Origin: Alteromonadaceae bacterium Bs31
Lineage (GTDB): Bacteria; Pseudomonadota; Gammaproteobacteria; Pseudomonadales; Cellvibrionaceae
Assembly (NCBI GenBank): GCA_900177435.1
Contig: FXAI01000001.1
Span: forward strand, 104,039 to 168,038
DNA: 64,000 bases
Reading direction: 5' to 3'
The notes under the pieces were generated by a model. The model did not search any database and was not told the DNA's origin. It was given only the letters and a program-made list of their open reading frames with translations. Position numbers and translations under genes: made by a program. Positions 56,080 to 64,000 of the stretch are shown here, one piece after another (position 1 is the stretch's first letter; each line of letters begins with the position of its first letter).

Positions 56080-56769
56080 ATGAGCACCGAAAAACTCAGC
56101 GCTAACTCATACAGCATAGCACCCTCCATACTTTCGGCAGATTTCGCACGGCTGGGTGAAGAGGTAGAAGCGGTGTTAGCAGCGGGAGCGGACATTATTC
56201 ATTTTGATGTGATGGATAATCACTATGTTCCCAATTTAAGCTTCGGCCCTATGATTTGTAGCGCCCTGCGTAAATATGGCATAACTGCGCCAATCGATGT
56301 CCACCTGATGGTTGAGCCGGTGGACGATTTAATTCTCCAGTTTGCAGACGCCGGTGCCACCTATATTTCCTTTCATCCAGAGGCCAGCAAGCATGTCGAC
56401 CGCTCGTTGCAGCTGATTCGAGAAAAGGGTTGTAAGCCCGGATTAGCACTTAACCCTGCATCAAACCTGCAGCTAGTGGAGCCGCTTATTCAGCAGTTGG
56501 ATATGCTGCTGTTAATGTCGGTGAACCCCGGTTTTGGCGGCCAGGCATTTATCCCGTATATCCTGGATAAAATTCGCGCAGCTAGATCGATGCTGGATGA
56601 GCACAAGCTCAGCACCCTTCTCGAAGTGGATGGCGGTGTAAATTTGGACACCATTGAGCAGGTGGCCGCTGCCGGCGCGGATACTTTCGTTGCGGGTTCC
56701 GCTATATTCGGTGCTGACGATTATCACCAAGTTATAACAGCATTGCGTGATAAAATTAGCACTATCTAA
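56080..56769 (+). CDS. rpe: Ribulose-phosphate 3-epimerase
   Basis: The 229-residue TIM-barrel enzyme interconverts ribulose-5-P and xylulose-5-P. It shows [16 protein letters not shown], the metal ligands in [35 protein letters not shown] and [19 protein letters not shown] precedes the ATG at 56080. In Pseudomonas a gph phosphatase lies between rpe and trpE; here trpE follows directly after 27 nt. Confidence 0.96.
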   Translation: MSTEKLSANSYSIAPSILSADFARLGEEVEAVLAAGADIIHFDVMDNHYVPNLSFGPMICSALRKYGITAPIDVHLMVEPVDDLILQFADAGATYISFHPEASKHVDRSLQLIREKGCKPGLALNPASNLQLVEPLIQQLDMLLLMSVNPGFGGQAFIPYILDKIRAARSMLDEHKLSTLLEVDGGVNLDTIEQVAAAGADTFVAGSAIFGADDYHQVITALRDKISTI

Positions 56770-56796
56770 AAGAAGTAGACCAATTTGAGAGCATCC

Positions 56797-58293
56797 ATGA
56801 CTCCTGAGCAATTTTCGCAACTCGCCTCCAGCGGATATAACCGCATACCCGTTGATCGTGAGGTACTGGCTGACACAGAAACCCCGCTTTCAGCCTATTT
56901 TAAGTTGGCAGACGGGCCTTATTCCTACTTGTTTGAATCTGTTCAAGGTGGTGAAAAATGGGGCCGTTATTCGATTATTGGTTTGCCTGCCCACGAGCGT
57001 ATGGAGGTACGAGGCCAGGACGTAAAAATCATTCGTGGCAATAAAGTTATTGAGGCGTTCTCTTCTGAAGACCCCCTTGAAACTGTGCGCGAGTACCAGC
57101 AAGGTTTTAAGGTGCCTGAGCTGGGTAATATGCCAAGCTTTAGTGGTGGCTTAGTGGGTTATTTCGCCTACGACTGCGTGCGATATGTTGAAAAGCGCCT
57201 TGCTGCTAGCGCTCCCAAGGACGATATCAATACTCCTGATATCCTTCTTTTGGTATCTGACGAGCTTTTGGTGTTTGATAACCTGCAGGGTAAATTGCAC
57301 TTAATTGTGCATGTAGAACCTGGCAAGGCTGCTGCCTTCGATCAAGCCAATGCACGGCTAGATGAGCTTGAAGAGTTGCTCGCCAAGGGCTTGGGGCATA
57401 TGCCCGCGATGCCGAGCCCTCCGGATAAACAGTCTAAAAAAATTGCCAGTGAAGAAAACTTCGTATCCAGCTACGGCCGCGACGAGTACATGGCAGGTGT
57501 GGAGCACATAAAAGATTACATTCTGGCCGGGGATACGATGCAGGTGGTCCTTTCGCAGCGTATGAGCCATTCTTTCGATGCGCCTCCGATCAACCTTTAC
57601 CGAGCCTTACGCTGCCTCAACCCCTCACCTTATATGTACTTTCTCAATATGGGCGATCACCACGTTGTGGGTTCAAGCCCAGAAATACTTGCCCGTTTGC
57701 AAGATGGCGAGATGACTGTCCGTCCAATTGCGGGTACCCGACGGCGTGGCTACAGCGAAGAGGAAGACCTTGCTCTAGAGAAGGATCTGGTGAATGACCC
57801 TAAGGAAATTGCCGAACATCTGATGTTGATAGACCTTGGTCGAAATGATGTTGGCAGGGTGGCCGAGATAGGTAGTGTATCGCTTACAGAGAAAATGGTG
57901 GTGGAGCGCTTCTCCCACGTTATGCACATCACGTCCAATGTTACCGGTAAGCTCAAAGCCGGTTTGGATGCTATTGATGTACTCAGGGCGTCTTTGCCAG
58001 CCGGCACTTTGTCAGGTGCGCCTAAGATTCGTGCAATGGAGATCATTGACGAACTGGAGCCAGTTAAGCGAGGAGTATATGGCGGTGCGGTAGGCTATAT
58101 TTCCTGGAGCGGTAACATGGATACGGCTATCGCCATTCGAACCGCTGTGGTGCAGGGTGATCAGATATATGTGCAGGCGGGGGCGGGTATTGTGGCAGAT
58201 TCGCAAGCCGTTCTTGAATGGAAAGAAACCATGAATAAAGCAAGGGCATTGATCTCTGCGGCCGACTGGGTGCAAAGCGACAACGAAGGTTAG
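56797..58293 (+). CDS. trpE: Anthranilate synthase component I
   Basis: The 498-residue enzyme makes anthranilate from chorismate with TrpG. It shows [49 protein letters not shown] (in pieces, including the Trp-binding region), [49 protein letters not shown] and the C-terminal catalytic [16 protein letters not shown]. The start at 56797 gives the standard N-terminus ([10 protein letters not shown]). No attenuator-like leader was seen; the gene probably shares the rpe transcript. Confidence 0.96.
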   Translation: MTPEQFSQLASSGYNRIPVDREVLADTETPLSAYFKLADGPYSYLFESVQGGEKWGRYSIIGLPAHERMEVRGQDVKIIRGNKVIEAFSSEDPLETVREYQQGFKVPELGNMPSFSGGLVGYFAYDCVRYVEKRLAASAPKDDINTPDILLLVSDELLVFDNLQGKLHLIVHVEPGKAAAFDQANARLDELEELLAKGLGHMPAMPSPPDKQSKKIASEENFVSSYGRDEYMAGVEHIKDYILAGDTMQVVLSQRMSHSFDAPPINLYRALRCLNPSPYMYFLNMGDHHVVGSSPEILARLQDGEMTVRPIAGTRRRGYSEEEDLALEKDLVNDPKEIAEHLMLIDLGRNDVGRVAEIGSVSLTEKMVVERFSHVMHITSNVTGKLKAGLDAIDVLRASLPAGTLSGAPKIRAMEIIDELEPVKRGVYGGAVGYISWSGNMDTAIAIRTAVVQGDQIYVQAGAGIVADSQAVLEWKETMNKARALISAADWVQSDNEG

Positions 58294-58345
58294 TATGCTT
58301 TAGAAATTAGTGCTTTAATATGAATATCAGTTGAACTGTATTGTC

Positions 58346-58359
58346 GGCATGGATGATGC
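58346..58359 (+). promoter_or_regulatory. Possible sigma-54 promoter
   Basis: GG-CATGGATGAT-GC has the obligatory GG and GC doublets with 10 nt between them and keeps the GGCA and TGC parts of the TGGCAC-N5-TTGC consensus. It ends about 48 nt before the TTG start of the BY-kinase-like gene. Its neighbour prsR encodes a sigma-54 activator. The match is partial, so it is tentative. Confidence 0.4.
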
Positions 58360-58407
58360 GTGTAATCAAAACAAGCTTAGCAGTAGAGGAACTTAGAGAG
58401 GTTCACT

Positions 58408-59154
58408 TTGGAGAGGAAATTGGCGAATATTACAGAGCTTTCTAGCGATAATGACCCACGCTTTGAAGTCGATTCCCAGATTGAAAAAATGTCTGAGATT
58501 CATCGGTTCAGTAAGTCGGAGATGGACAAGCTTAAAATTCTCTATCAGGGAACCAGCAAGGGTGAAATGCTTAAAACTTTCCGCGACATTCGTACCCGTT
58601 TGTACTCGGGGCATGAGGGAAAGAACTTTACCTGTATGATTACCTCTGTCGCTCCCGTCGGCGGATGCTCTCATGTCACCAAGAATTTGGCAGCAGCGAT
58701 TGCCCTCGATAAGACCCGCACGGCATTGATCGTCGATGCCAACTTCTACTCCCCATCTATAAATGAAATTGTTGTTACGGATACCGATGCCGGGCTTACT
58801 GACTATCTGGAAAATACCAAGCTTGGTGTTGGCTCCATCGTTTATGCCTCTGGAATTCCTCGTGTCAGGGCTGTACCGGCTGGCGATAATGCCGATGGCG
58901 CTGCAGAGCGGCTATCGTCAAAGCGGATGACTGCGTTCATGGATGAGTTGAAACAACGTTATTCAGACCGTTACATACTGTTAGATGCGCCCTCCGTGGG
59001 GGAATACGCAGCTGAGGCTCGCATGCTAGCCAGCCAGTGTGATTTTGTCGTGTTGGTTGTTCCCAGTGGAAAGGTAACCGTAGAGCAGGTTCAGGCCAGC
59101 ATCAGTAATTTGGGTGAGGACAAAATAGCCTTGCTGGTTTTTAATCAGGTTTGA
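58408..59154 (+). CDS. BY-kinase-like (CpsD/XrtA-associated type) protein with degenerate P-loop, TTG start
   Basis: The 248-residue protein aligns in layout with CpsD/XrtA-associated tyrosine autokinases: FRDIRTRLYSG, the Walker A position SVAPVGGCSHVTKNLAAAIA, Walker A' ALIVDANF, Walker B YILLDAPS. The P-loop lacks the GK[S/T] element (GGCSHVT instead of GEGKST), and no tyrosine cluster is at the C-terminus. A catalytic role is therefore doubtful; it may be a regulatory or scaffold homologue. No ATG lies near the N-terminus. The TTG at 58408 has AGAGAGG before it. It lies beside prsK/prsR, which belongs to extracellular-polymer/PEP-CTERM regulation. Confidence 0.78.
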   Translation: MERKLANITELSSDNDPRFEVDSQIEKMSEIHRFSKSEMDKLKILYQGTSKGEMLKTFRDIRTRLYSGHEGKNFTCMITSVAPVGGCSHVTKNLAAAIALDKTRTALIVDANFYSPSINEIVVTDTDAGLTDYLENTKLGVGSIVYASGIPRVRAVPAGDNADGAAERLSSKRMTAFMDELKQRYSDRYILLDAPSVGEYAAEARMLASQCDFVVLVVPSGKVTVEQVQASISNLGEDKIALLVFNQV

Positions 59155-59281
59155 TAGTAAGCCTGCGGCCAGAGGTCATTGCTTAAGCCGCTGTCACGCA
59201 TCAGGCATTTGTTGTTTTACTTGTGCTTAAATTGCCTTCTACAAGTTAAGCCGCCCCTACACTCCATCCTTGGAGCTTTCA

Positions 59282-59304
59282 GGGTTTGTTCCTGATAAAT
59301 CACG
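59282..59304 (+). repeat. Possible operator, related to the element upstream of prsR
   Basis: TTTGTTCCTGATAAA (an inverted repeat TTTGT-N5-ATAAA with one mismatch) lies just past the prsR stop. The same core TTTGTTCCTGA, again followed by a CACG tail, occurs on the opposite strand in the prsK-prsR gap (60740-60764). The two copies flank prsR in inverted orientation. A binding-site role is inferred. Confidence 0.4.
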
Positions 59305-59328
59305 CATACGTTCCATACCCCGAGCTAG

Positions 59329-60690
59329 CTATTCCGGGTTTACTTGAATGTTGTATTTTTTCATTAAGTCGTAAAGGGTGGGTCGGGTGACACCGAGTAA
59401 CTTTGCCGTTGCTGAAATATTGTGTTCAGACATTGTCAGGGAGCGCAGAATTGCAGCTCGTTCTGCATTGTAGCGAACCTGCCTCAGGTTGAGATTGAGG
59501 CTTTCGTTTGAGACCAGCCCGAGGTCTTCTGGAGAGATAAGTTTTTCCTCGCTCATGACCACCGCGCGTTTTACGCGGTTTTCCATTTCTCGAATATTGC
59601 CTGGCCATTGATAGGCTTCTATCGCTTCTGTGGATTCCGGTGAGAATCCTGTAATCGAAGCCTTCATCTGCTCCACGTACATACGCAGGAAGTGACGCGC
59701 AAGCAGCATCTTATCGCCTTGCCTGTCGCGCAACGGCGGAATTTGTATTTCCATCTCACAAATACGGTAATAAAGGTCTTCCCTAAACGTTCCTTCTGCC
59801 ACCATCTCCTGCAGGTTTTTGTTGGTTGCGCACACCACGCGCACATCCACTGGGATTTCTTCGCGCCCGCCAACACGCTCTACGATGCGCTCCTGAAGAA
59901 AGCGCAAGAGTTTAGCCTGCAGTGCCAGCGGCATATCGCCGATTTCGTCCAGGAATAATGTTCCTTCGTTGGCGGTTTCAACTTTACCCAGGGTGCGCTT
60001 GTTTGCTCCCGTAAAGGCGCCTTTCTCATAGCCGAATAGTTCACTTTCCATCAAATTTTCTGGCACTGCTGCACAGTTGATAGCGACCATACGTTTATCT
60101 TTTCGTGGGCTCAATTGATGCAGCGCCTTGGCAAGAACCTCTTTTCCTGTGCCACTTTCGCCCGTTAATGTGCAAGTGACGTCGGCAGGTGCAAGTTTTT
60201 CAATAGTCCGACAGATCTTTAGCATTGCCGGGTCGCAGGCAATCACGCCATCCAGAGGGGCCTGTTGTTGCTCTTGCAGGCGTCGATGTTGTTCTTCGAG
60301 GCTGTGAATGTGGTATGCACGCTGCAGTATCAAGTCTAAAGTTTCGGGGTTAACAGGTTTTTGGTAAAAATCGTAAGCACCCATAGCAACCGCGCGGACA
60401 GCATTTTCGTAGTCTGCGTTGCCTGTCATGACAATAATTTTTGCTGTGGGAGATAAATTGGATATTTCTCTGATGCAGCGGAAGCCTTCATCGACGCCCT
60501 CATCGTCTGGGGGTAAGCCAAGGTCTTGTAAAATAATGGGTGGTTCGTGCAAGCGTATGGCGGCTATAGCGTCTTTGCGATCTCCAGCGCAGATAACCTC
60601 ATATTGATCGAAATGCCAGCGTAATTGGCTTTGCAGGCCTAGGTCATCTTCGATAATGAGTAACTTCTGCTTTGACTCGTTTTTATTCAT
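59329..60690 (-). CDS. prsR: Sigma-54-dependent response regulator PrsR
   Basis: The 453-residue NtrC-type regulator has a receiver domain (acidic residues in IIEDD and phospho-acceptor Asp56 in [13 protein letters not shown]), a AAA+ domain with [14 protein letters not shown], the sigma-54-contact loop GAFTGA and Walker [13 protein letters not shown]. It has a Fis-type HTH ([21 protein letters not shown]). It matches PEP-CTERM/exosortase-associated PrsR. Its partner kinase PrsK is encoded 194 nt upstream on the same strand. The gap holds several palindromes suited to control of prsR itself. Confidence 0.9.
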   Translation of the reverse strand: MNKNESKQKLLIIEDDLGLQSQLRWHFDQYEVICAGDRKDAIAAIRLHEPPIILQDLGLPPDDEGVDEGFRCIREISNLSPTAKIIVMTGNADYENAVRAVAMGAYDFYQKPVNPETLDLILQRAYHIHSLEEQHRRLQEQQQAPLDGVIACDPAMLKICRTIEKLAPADVTCTLTGESGTGKEVLAKALHQLSPRKDKRMVAINCAAVPENLMESELFGYEKGAFTGANKRTLGKVETANEGTLFLDEIGDMPLALQAKLLRFLQERIVERVGGREEIPVDVRVVCATNKNLQEMVAEGTFREDLYYRICEMEIQIPPLRDRQGDKMLLARHFLRMYVEQMKASITGFSPESTEAIEAYQWPGNIREMENRVKRAVVMSEEKLISPEDLGLVSNESLNLNLRQVRYNAERAAILRSLTMSEHNISATAKLLGVTRPTLYDLMKKYNIQVNPE

Positions 60691-60718
60691 AAGATATCCA
60701 TAGCTTCTATTAAGTTAG

Positions 60719-60735
60719 CCCCATGGATGGGGTGT
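60719..60735. repeat. Direct repeat copy 1 with palindromic core, prsK-prsR gap
   Basis: CCCCATGGATGGGGTGT; its first 14 nt are a perfect inverted repeat CCCCAT-GG-ATGGGG. It sits about 30 nt upstream of the prsR start. Confidence 0.7.
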
Positions 60736-60742
60736 ATTTCGT

Positions 60743-60763
60743 GGTTTTGTCAGGAACAAAACC
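60743..60763. repeat. Inverted repeat between the two direct repeats
   Basis: GGTTTTGT (60743-60750) and ACAAAACC (60756-60763) form an 8-bp inverted repeat with a 5-nt spacer. It lies midway between the two direct-repeat copies and resembles the element at 59282-59304. It has no T-tract, so an operator or binding site is more likely than a terminator. Confidence 0.6.
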
Positions 60764-60769
60764 CGATTA

Positions 60770-60786
60770 CCCCATGGATGGGGTGT
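60770..60786. repeat. Direct repeat copy 2 with palindromic core, prsK-prsR gap
   Basis: An identical second copy of CCCCATGGATGGGGTGT, 51 nt from the first (about five helical turns, so both lie on the same DNA face). Another palindrome CCCAATTATTGGG follows at 60791-60803. Paired palindromes near the start of a sigma-54 activator gene suggest operators. Confidence 0.7.
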
Positions 60787-60884
60787 GTGACCCAATTATT
60801 GGGAGCAAATAGGATTAGCCATTTGTATGGCGTGACCTCGGATTATTTGTCCTCATTACATTCGGCTGATCGCTATTCTAATTG

Positions 60885-62957
60885 TTATTGCTTAAGAACT
60901 GGCAGGGTAATTATAAAGGTTGTGCCTTCTCCGGGTGAACTTTCAACCGCGATATTCCCACCTAGACTTTGTGCATATTCTTTTGCCTGATACATGCCTA
61001 TACCCATGCCTTTACCTGTTTTGGTTGTTTCAAAGGGTTTGAATAGTCGGCTCTGTAAAAAATCCGGCGCCATTCCAGAGCCATTGTCTTCAATGCACAC
61101 GGAAACTATATTGAAATCCAGCTGCACGGATATATCGATAAAACCCTCGTCGTCGGTGGCATCCTGAGCATTTTGGATAATGTGTGTAAATACCATTATC
61201 AGGCTGTCCATATCCGCTTTAATTCTCCACTCCGTTGGAATATTACGAAGGGTTGGTAGTGGTTTCGATTTTTGACAGCGCTTGATGGCCTCTATTAGCA
61301 CCTGTTTGACAGGAAATACGGTAATCTCTTCGGGTTCGTTGTGCTGTAGTTTTCGTAACAGGTTATTCATCCGAAGAACTGAATTGTTAATCGTGCTGAT
61401 GGCGTCTTCAACGAAAGCCGGGTTGTCCTTGTGTTTTTCGGCATTTTTAACCACCAACGATTGTTGGGCGATCAGGTTTTTAAGGTCGTGCATAACAAAA
61501 GCTGAGAGCTTGTTAAAAGCATCAAACTGGCGGGATTCAGCCAATAATTCAGATTGTTCGTGTCGCTCTATGTAACTGGCAACTTGCCGGCCAACCGTTT
61601 TCACAAGGTCGAGGTCCTCCCAGTTCATGGTGGTGCGATCATGTGGGGCGGTCAACACCATAAAGCCCACCAGGCTTTTCTCATTCAGTAGTGGCACCAC
61701 CATCCAGACATCATCTATCTCCTGTATCCAGCCCGGTAGTTGGTCGTTATGCTGTGCCAGCGCCGCACTTGGCGAATTTGGTGAAAATACCCACTCCTGG
61801 ATGAGCTCACTGCAAAAAGGGCTGGACAGAGGCTCGATCATTTCGGTTATATCTATGGACACGTTAACCTGGCGGACGGGAACCAAGATTTTGCCGCGTT
61901 TAACCCACAGGGCTCCGCCGTCACTTTTAAATAAGTCGGCAACCACCTTAATGGCTCTTGCGTGCATTTCATCGGGGCCGGTTGGCTGTGATAACTGATT
62001 GATTAGTCTCAGCCACTCCGCTCTATAGTCATACTTGTGGCTAAACAGGTGTTTATTAATTAAAACTTTGGTTTTCTCTCGCGCAGTTCTGGAAGAAAAC
62101 GCCGCGGCAATTAGAGTGATGCCAAATGCCAGAAGCAGGGTATAGATAACCGTGCCCCAGTTTCCACCATAAATTTCTACATAGTACCCGCCTATGGCCA
62201 GCACACTGAGCAATGCGCCTGCAATGGTTAAAGAAGTGGTATAGAAAACCGCTGGTCGCGATAAGGTGAGCTTGGCCGACTGCATGGTGGGTTGGTTAAA
62301 AGTAACAACGCCGATGGTCATGAACAAGCTTGCTGCCATCGACACCGCTCCCCTTGCTTGCCAGCTATCTGAGTCCAGATGCAGGAAAATCAGGCTCTGT
62401 GCAAATAGGTAAGCGTCAAAGATAAAAATGATAGAGAGACTGAGGCTGATAAGTTTAATTAGCCGATAATTTATGACATTTCTGTAAAGCTGTTCGATTC
62501 CCAGTAATGCCGCGATAGAGAAGATAATGCCCTGCCAGATAAGCAGTTTCTCTGCGGTTACCTGGCTAATGCCCGCGCTCAGTGCATAGACAGCCAAGGC
62601 CGAGGCCAGAGCACACGCGATGTAAATGCTGTTTTTATAGGTTTTGGGCAGGCAGCTGGCGCAGAAGACTTCAGTGTTTTTCAGTAGCGCAAATAGCCAG
62701 AAGGCATAGTGAAGTGTTTCTGCGGCAAGAAAGTGCTCGGGCTTGATAAAGGAAAGGTACTCTGCCAGTGGTATCAGGCTTAACCAAAAGCTGTGCATAA
62801 AACTGGCAAGCATTAAAGACCAGTGCAATTTGGTCTTCTTATGCAAGCTGGTAAGGGTGCAGGCAAAGATGAAAAAGAGTATCGCTGCACTTCCAAATGC
62901 AGCTTGAGTTACGTCACTGTATTCCATTAACACGCTCGCGCTTTGGGTATCCAGCAC
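60885..62957 (-). CDS. prsK: PEP-CTERM/XrtA-system sensor histidine kinase PrsK
   Basis: The 690-residue kinase has an N-terminal membrane domain of about 8-9 helices (residues 10-300), then a GAF-type domain (PDEMHARAIKVVADLFKSDGGALWV, MVVPLLNEKSLVGFMVL), a HisKA-like region with His490 in MHDLKNLIAQQSLVV and a HATPase domain (VFTHIIQNAQDATDD, IEDNGSGMAPDF, GKGMGIGMYQAKEYAQSLGGNIAVESSPGEGTTFIITLP in pieces). This multi-pass plus GAF layout is that of PrsK. It phosphorylates PrsR, encoded downstream. Confidence 0.92.
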   Translation of the reverse strand: MLDTQSASVLMEYSDVTQAAFGSAAILFFIFACTLTSLHKKTKLHWSLMLASFMHSFWLSLIPLAEYLSFIKPEHFLAAETLHYAFWLFALLKNTEVFCASCLPKTYKNSIYIACALASALAVYALSAGISQVTAEKLLIWQGIIFSIAALLGIEQLYRNVINYRLIKLISLSLSIIFIFDAYLFAQSLIFLHLDSDSWQARGAVSMAASLFMTIGVVTFNQPTMQSAKLTLSRPAVFYTTSLTIAGALLSVLAIGGYYVEIYGGNWGTVIYTLLLAFGITLIAAAFSSRTAREKTKVLINKHLFSHKYDYRAEWLRLINQLSQPTGPDEMHARAIKVVADLFKSDGGALWVKRGKILVPVRQVNVSIDITEMIEPLSSPFCSELIQEWVFSPNSPSAALAQHNDQLPGWIQEIDDVWMVVPLLNEKSLVGFMVLTAPHDRTTMNWEDLDLVKTVGRQVASYIERHEQSELLAESRQFDAFNKLSAFVMHDLKNLIAQQSLVVKNAEKHKDNPAFVEDAISTINNSVLRMNNLLRKLQHNEPEEITVFPVKQVLIEAIKRCQKSKPLPTLRNIPTEWRIKADMDSLIMVFTHIIQNAQDATDDEGFIDISVQLDFNIVSVCIEDNGSGMAPDFLQSRLFKPFETTKTGKGMGIGMYQAKEYAQSLGGNIAVESSPGEGTTFIITLPVLKQ

Positions 62958-63045
62958 AGTTTGGTACTAATGCTAGCTATGTTCACAAGCGAACTATTAT
63001 ATACCGAGAAATCCATTTAGGATTGTTCGAGGCTTTGTACATTAA

Positions 63046-64000
63046 TTACGCGGCTTGCTTTAGATGTGATACAACTTTATCCATTAAGCGCTCGAACATC
63101 GGCCTGGAGTCTATAATGCGTGCTTTACTGAACTGCATGTCGTAGGCCAGTTGGCGACGAGACCTTTCCAATACTTTAAAACCGAAGCGATTAACGAAGA
63201 TGTAGCTGTCTGCATCAATTTTACTGCTCAACTTGCAGCGTATTTGTTTGTTGCTCTCCTCGGTTTGGTATTCGAGCCAAACCCCTTCAGGAATATCCTT
63301 GGCCTCAAGATAGAAGTGATTGGACAGTTCCTCGTAACGTGTTTGCTGGCGCTCGAGGGCTGTCATCTCTTCCCATGACTTCTGCTCCGGGGCAGCTTTG
63401 CCGAGAGCGTCTTTTTGATCGTCGCTGAGATCGATGAAGTCAATTTGAGGAGCCTCCGCTTCACTTAGCGAAAGCAGTACTTCTTCAATGGCAGTCACCT
63501 TGGACGTGCGTGTCTCTGGGTTATCTATTGCTGCTTCCAAGCCAGTTTCAACACGCTGTAATACCTCGGGCTGCAAATGCTTTTTCCTCGCCAAGGATTT
63601 TGGGTCGTTGTGCTGTTGGCATAGCCAAATGATATCGCTTACCAGGTTCTCCGCTTCAACCCACTCGTCGCTGTCATAGCCATGTTTTAGGTGCGTGATC
63701 ACCAGTACTTGTAGCCAGGTGTTAGTCAGGAAATTACTAACCGCCTCCGGCAGCTGAACATGTTTTAGCTTATTGTAGAGAGCGTTCTGAGCTGAGGCGC
63801 GGGCCAGTCGTAACTTCGACTTGCCTTCTTCTGCTTGTGTGGTGCGCCTCTCTACTAAATTAGATTTGCGATGCTCTTTGCTCATCTCTTCCTCTAGTTC
63901 GTGGAGGAAGCTTTCGAAAACAGAGGCATCGGCTTTATATAGGCGGTTTATCGTTTGTACACCGTCAGCAATTTTTCTATAAAGAGGGTCGCGTTCGAGT
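63046..64000 (-). CDS. DUF1631 domain protein (C-terminal part, runs off the window)
   Basis: The frame ends at 63046 and stays open through the right edge: upstream of the internal ATG at 63885, codons for RLYKADASVFESFLHELEEE continue without a stop to 64000, so the true start is outside. The visible 318 or so residues match the DUF1631 end (FLTNTWLQVLVITHLKHGYDSDEW, RFGFKVLERSRRQLAYDMQFSKARIID). Family members are large (over 700 residues); their function is unknown, and some are linked to RpoS or PilZ-type signalling. The ATG at 63885 should not be taken as the start. Confidence 0.83.
   Translation of the reverse strand, partial: LERDPLYRKIADGVQTINRLYKADASVFESFLHELEEEMSKEHRKSNLVERRTTQAEEGKSKLRLARASAQNALYNKLKHVQLPEAVSNFLTNTWLQVLVITHLKHGYDSDEWVEAENLVSDIIWLCQQHNDPKSLARKKHLQPEVLQRVETGLEAAIDNPETRTSKVTAIEEVLLSLSEAEAPQIDFIDLSDDQKDALGKAAPEQKSWEEMTALERQQTRYEELSNHFYLEAKDIPEGVWLEYQTEESNKQIRCKLSSKIDADSYIFVNRFGFKVLERSRRQLAYDMQFSKARIIDSRPMFERLMDKVVSHLKQAA

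Noticed and set aside
63046-63885. 279-residue protein starting at ATG 63885
   Set aside because: The frame continues without stops to the window edge and the family is much larger, so it is a C-terminal fragment of a DUF1631 protein.

Overview
The window is a 64 kb chromosomal segment of a Gram-negative, flagellated, piliated gammaproteobacterium. The gene content and neighbourhoods (lptD-surA-pdxA-rsmA-apaG-apaH, amgK-murU beside lptD, type IV minor pilins, sodium-type PomAB stator, glucosylglycerate osmolyte genes, PrsK/PrsR) fit a marine Cellvibrionales-type organism. This placement is inferred from gene content only. No rRNA, tRNA, CRISPR array, prophage or insertion sequence was seen.

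Layout. 1-3185: ispA (partial) and xseB on the minus strand, diverging from pomA-pomB-PilZ, with a possible sigma-28 promoter. 3186-4354: 1.2 kb without protein genes but with two well-delimited small RNA candidates. One is about 120 nt with six GGA motifs, an upstream GacA-type box and a strong terminator, which looks like an RsmY/RsmZ (CsrA/RsmA-titrating) RNA. The other is an unrecognised structured RNA of about 255 nt. 4355-11611: HNH endonuclease, moaB/moaA, an exported alpha/beta hydrolase with a two-gene ABC exporter, and an outer-membrane porin. 11612-13106: 1.5 kb with no convincing gene. 13107-20493: a complete minor-pilin/adhesin operon (fimT-pilV-pilW-pilX-pilY1-pilY2-like-pilE). 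20588-22065: an AbgT-type transporter whose first 22 codons are out of frame with the rest.

22206-25135: a compact four-gene minus-strand operon, RHH protein - CHAD protein - ParA ATPase - CYTH protein, which I read as a candidate polyphosphate-granule positioning or partition system. 25286-30942: a glucosylglycerate cycle (glycerate kinase, GpgS, phosphatase, GH13_18 phosphorylase) plus an SMP-30 protein, placed directly after rpsU-yqeY where dnaG-rpoD usually lie. 31111-43676: rpsU/yqeY, D-lactate dehydrogenase and lactate permease, tsaD-folB-folK, folM, cca, a DMT permease behind a riboswitch-like leader, and the terminal genes of the prkA-yeaH-spoVR stress operon. 43690-53117: prkA, then the outer-membrane/ribosome-maturation operon lptD to apaH. 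53254-58293: peptidoglycan recycling (amgK-murU), a DUF3530 protein, rpe and trpE.

58408-62957: a BY-kinase-like protein with a degenerate P-loop, then the XrtA/PEP-CTERM-type two-component pair prsK-prsR with several palindromes in their intergenic gap. The window ends in the C-terminal part of a DUF1631 protein.

Several parts converge on surface behaviour: Gac/Rsm RNA, PilZ beside the stator, PilY1-type pili and the PrsK/PrsR regulators of extracellular polymer genes. Functions are assigned from recognisable motifs and gene order; no database search was run.
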